This document shows, piece by piece, positions 61,901-64,000 of a stretch of 64,000 nucleotides of DNA. Source of the stretch: Hybos culiciformis (Eukaryota > Arthropoda > Insecta > Diptera > Hybotidae); assembly GCA_964007475.1 (NCBI GenBank), contig OZ023273.1:930001-994000 (forward strand). The letters are read 5' to 3'. The position numbers and the translations under genes were made by a program. Each line of letters begins with the position of its first letter. Positions within the stretch are counted from its first letter, which is position 1. The notes under the pieces were generated by a model. The model did no database searches. It was given only the letters and a program-made list of their open reading frames with translations, and was not told the DNA's origin.

Positions 61901-64000
61901 TATTGTTTATCTTAAAACAATAAAAAAAAAAACAAGATACAAAAAATACAGTTTAGGAAACATTTAAATATTTGTTTTCATTATTAAGTGAATTTATGTA
62001 TATTTATTTATAAAAAAAAGTATTTATTGAGAAATTGTTAATAAACTAAGTCAAGAGTAAAAATTAATAGAAAATGAAATAAAAACAAGCAATTAGTGGA
62101 CTCTATTTGCCAAATATTTCAATAAATCATTAGAATATAATTTTTATTATTTATGTGTCGATTATTAAAATTTAATAACTTAAATTAACATATCATTAAA
62201 TAAGGCATAAGAAGCACAACATTGCAATTTTATATCTTCTTAGTGAAAAAATTTTGAGTTTAACACCTTAGTTTTTATTTAATTTATTGTCTATTAGTTC
62301 AAATATATCGAATTTGTATAATTAGATAATTTATGCTTAAAATATTAACAATTTCATGATATCAAATTGAATTTTAATACTTTATTTTTTTACAATACGT
62401 TTTACATTTATACGTAAATGTAAAATACAGGCTTTTTTTCAGTGATTATTTTTTTGTATTATCAGTAGTAATGCACATATTTTTTCTTCTTTAAAACAAA
62501 CTAAATTACATTAAAGAATTGTTCAATTTTAATTTTAATAAATTTTAATAAAAAATTCGTTTAGACAAAAGGACAGTACCTAGCAAAACAAACTACAAAA
62601 AAATACGCATCACATAATGAATGATGAAACAAAAAGAGAAACATATTGCTTGCTAAATAAACTGATGAAAATGAATTAATTTTATTAACAAAAGCAAAAC
62701 AAATATTCAATATTAGTAAAATATGGTGATATGAAACTTTGAATTTTGAAAAATTTTAAGCATTTTGTATATATTTATTATATTCGATGTAGGCATATCA
62801 ATTTGGCTAACACATATCAATTTAAAGAAATTAACTATGATTTAATATGTAAATCAATAATGGAAACGAGTTATACATAATTATTCACCGCAATAAGATG
62901 ACTAAAAAGATAAATTATTTACTGAAAATTTTAGGAGTATCTTTTCGAAAATACTATGAAATGACACATATTTGAAAGTATCATTGAATTATGAGTAAAA
63001 GAAAAGTAGAATAGAATTAAGAAATAGTCCTGTTGATAATTATTTCTTAATTATCTACATGACTATTGTAAGTGAAATATTGTATGTCTAATGCTAAGAA
63101 AAAATCTTGAATATTTTCAATGACGAAAATTAAATTTTCATGTGTTATGAATTTAAGATTTGTTTTAAATTGATCACATTACTAAAATTTTTCAATAATT
63201 TAGTTTCAATCTAAATTTCATTTAGCGAAATATTTTTTTTTTAAATAATAAAATTTATAATTAACATAATTGAAAATAAAATTTTAATTGTATATTTTTT
63301 AAACATTATAAACAAGCATACAATTAAAATATTTTGTTTTATTTCTACCAACCATGGCATATGTTCATCACTTGGATGTTGGTAATCTTGAGATTTTTCC
63401 AGGAAACTATAATTTACATTTGTCCAATATTAATAATTTATATTTTTCCAATGACTAATTTTATAATTTATTTTTATTTATTATCAGAATGGAATTGACC
63501 ATATTTAGCAAAATTAAAGGCGCCTATAAATTCTTGTAGTTTTTCTATTCAACATTTTTTAAGTTCTATAGTAGTAGTCCTTTTTTATGTTTGTTATATT
63601 TAAAATTGATTCTGGGATAACATTAATTGAAATAGAGTTGTTAAGGATTAAGAAAATTAAATTGTGTTATGTGCGCCACTGAAATCTAAGAATAAATAGC
63701 CAATAAAAAATAACTAAGAGTTTCCGGTGACTAATGAGATCCCTGCATGAATCTAAAAACTACAAGAACTTAAGTAAGTTTGGATTTCTTCAAGATTTTC
63801 GATTCTAAGTCAAACGGATCCAAAATATTAAGCTTGCTATGGTGCTTCTAGACACTTACACATTTCTAATTTCAGTCTAAAAGTGTTGGCCATTCTTTTC
63901 CTCTAAAAGTCGAATGCCCTCTTTGACATTTAGTGTTAATTTAAAAGCATTTTTTTTCTACTTTTAATACCTACCCAAGTTGAACTGGACCCATTGAATG
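58951..64000 (-). CDS. Vha100-1: V-type proton ATPase 116 kDa subunit a, Vha100-1-like (5' partial)
   Basis: Membrane-sector subunit that forms the proton half-channels and targets the pump to organelles. Exons seen, 5' to 3': >64000-63975, 61866-61740, 61629-60978, 60691-60185, 59857-59640, 59560-59341, 59284-59113, 59056-58951; 675 residues, so roughly the first 150-190 are beyond the window. The partial first exon ends GPVQLG and joins [20 protein letters not shown] in phase, as in fly subunit a1. The membrane domain is complete: [49 protein letters not shown] (with the arginine needed for proton transfer), then [31 protein letters not shown] and stop. A Gln/Gly/His-rich loop ([18 protein letters not shown]) precedes that block. 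The isoform choice rests on close likeness to Drosophila Vha100-1. Confidence 0.95.
61867..63974 (-). other. 2.1 kb intron of V-ATPase subunit a
   Basis: AT-rich intron. A 58-base exon-like piece at 63406-63349 (reads [19 protein letters not shown], donor GTAGAA) is open and could splice in phase from the upstream exon, but it would shift the frame of the next exon. No other feature seen. Confidence 0.5.

Overview
The window looks like a piece of an insect nuclear genome, most likely a fly (Diptera). It is very AT-rich, its genes carry many short GT-AG introns, every recognisable protein is of animal type, and the V-ATPase and SLBP proteins read closest to their Drosophila counterparts as I remember them. 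A run of exactly 200 N (55456-55655) is a scaffolding gap. I cannot name the species.

Layout. 0.5-6.7 kb: an eight-exon ABCC4/MRP4-like transporter gene (A) on the minus strand. 6.7-20.9 kb: mostly non-coding, but it holds a tandem duplication (units about 10129-14762 and 14842-18539). Each unit carries one small plus-strand gene for a secreted Ser/Thr-rich protein with a six-cysteine tail. 21.0-31.7 kb: a nine-exon paralogous ABCC4-like gene (B), minus strand, with a 5 kb first intron. 34.4-36.2 kb: histone stem-loop binding protein SLBP, minus. 39.5-42.7 kb: proteasome subunit Rpn2/PSMD1, plus. 43.1-44.3 kb: a PAAT (C10orf88)-like gene, minus. 46.2-47.6 kb: phosphoglycerate mutase, plus. 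48.9-54.4 kb: an M1 membrane aminopeptidase, eleven exons, minus. 59.0 kb to the window edge: V-ATPase subunit a (Vha100-1-like), minus, 5' part outside the window. Exon boundaries were placed by hand. In every gene the splice phases agree and the frame closes on one stop.

Between and inside the genes sit many small non-autonomous DNA transposons. Three have hAT-type ends with exact 8-bp target duplications (13243-14380, 18884-19274, 52450-52908). One fold-back element (15089-15629) has a 9-bp duplication and an intact empty site in the other copy of the tandem duplication. A second fold-back (38844-39320) has two perfect 206-bp arms. These two fold-backs have unrelated ends but share a GC-rich spacer at the hairpin apex, which is the most unusual pattern I found. 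A 5S-rRNA-related SINE-like insertion with a very long A/C tail sits inside another transposon (1809-2970). Four small elements crowd the PAAT/PGAM divergent promoter region.

The genes do not form a pathway. Most are housekeeping genes (proteasome, glycolysis, histone mRNA processing, proton pump). The transporter pair and the secreted mucin-like pair are the lineage-specific, duplicated part.
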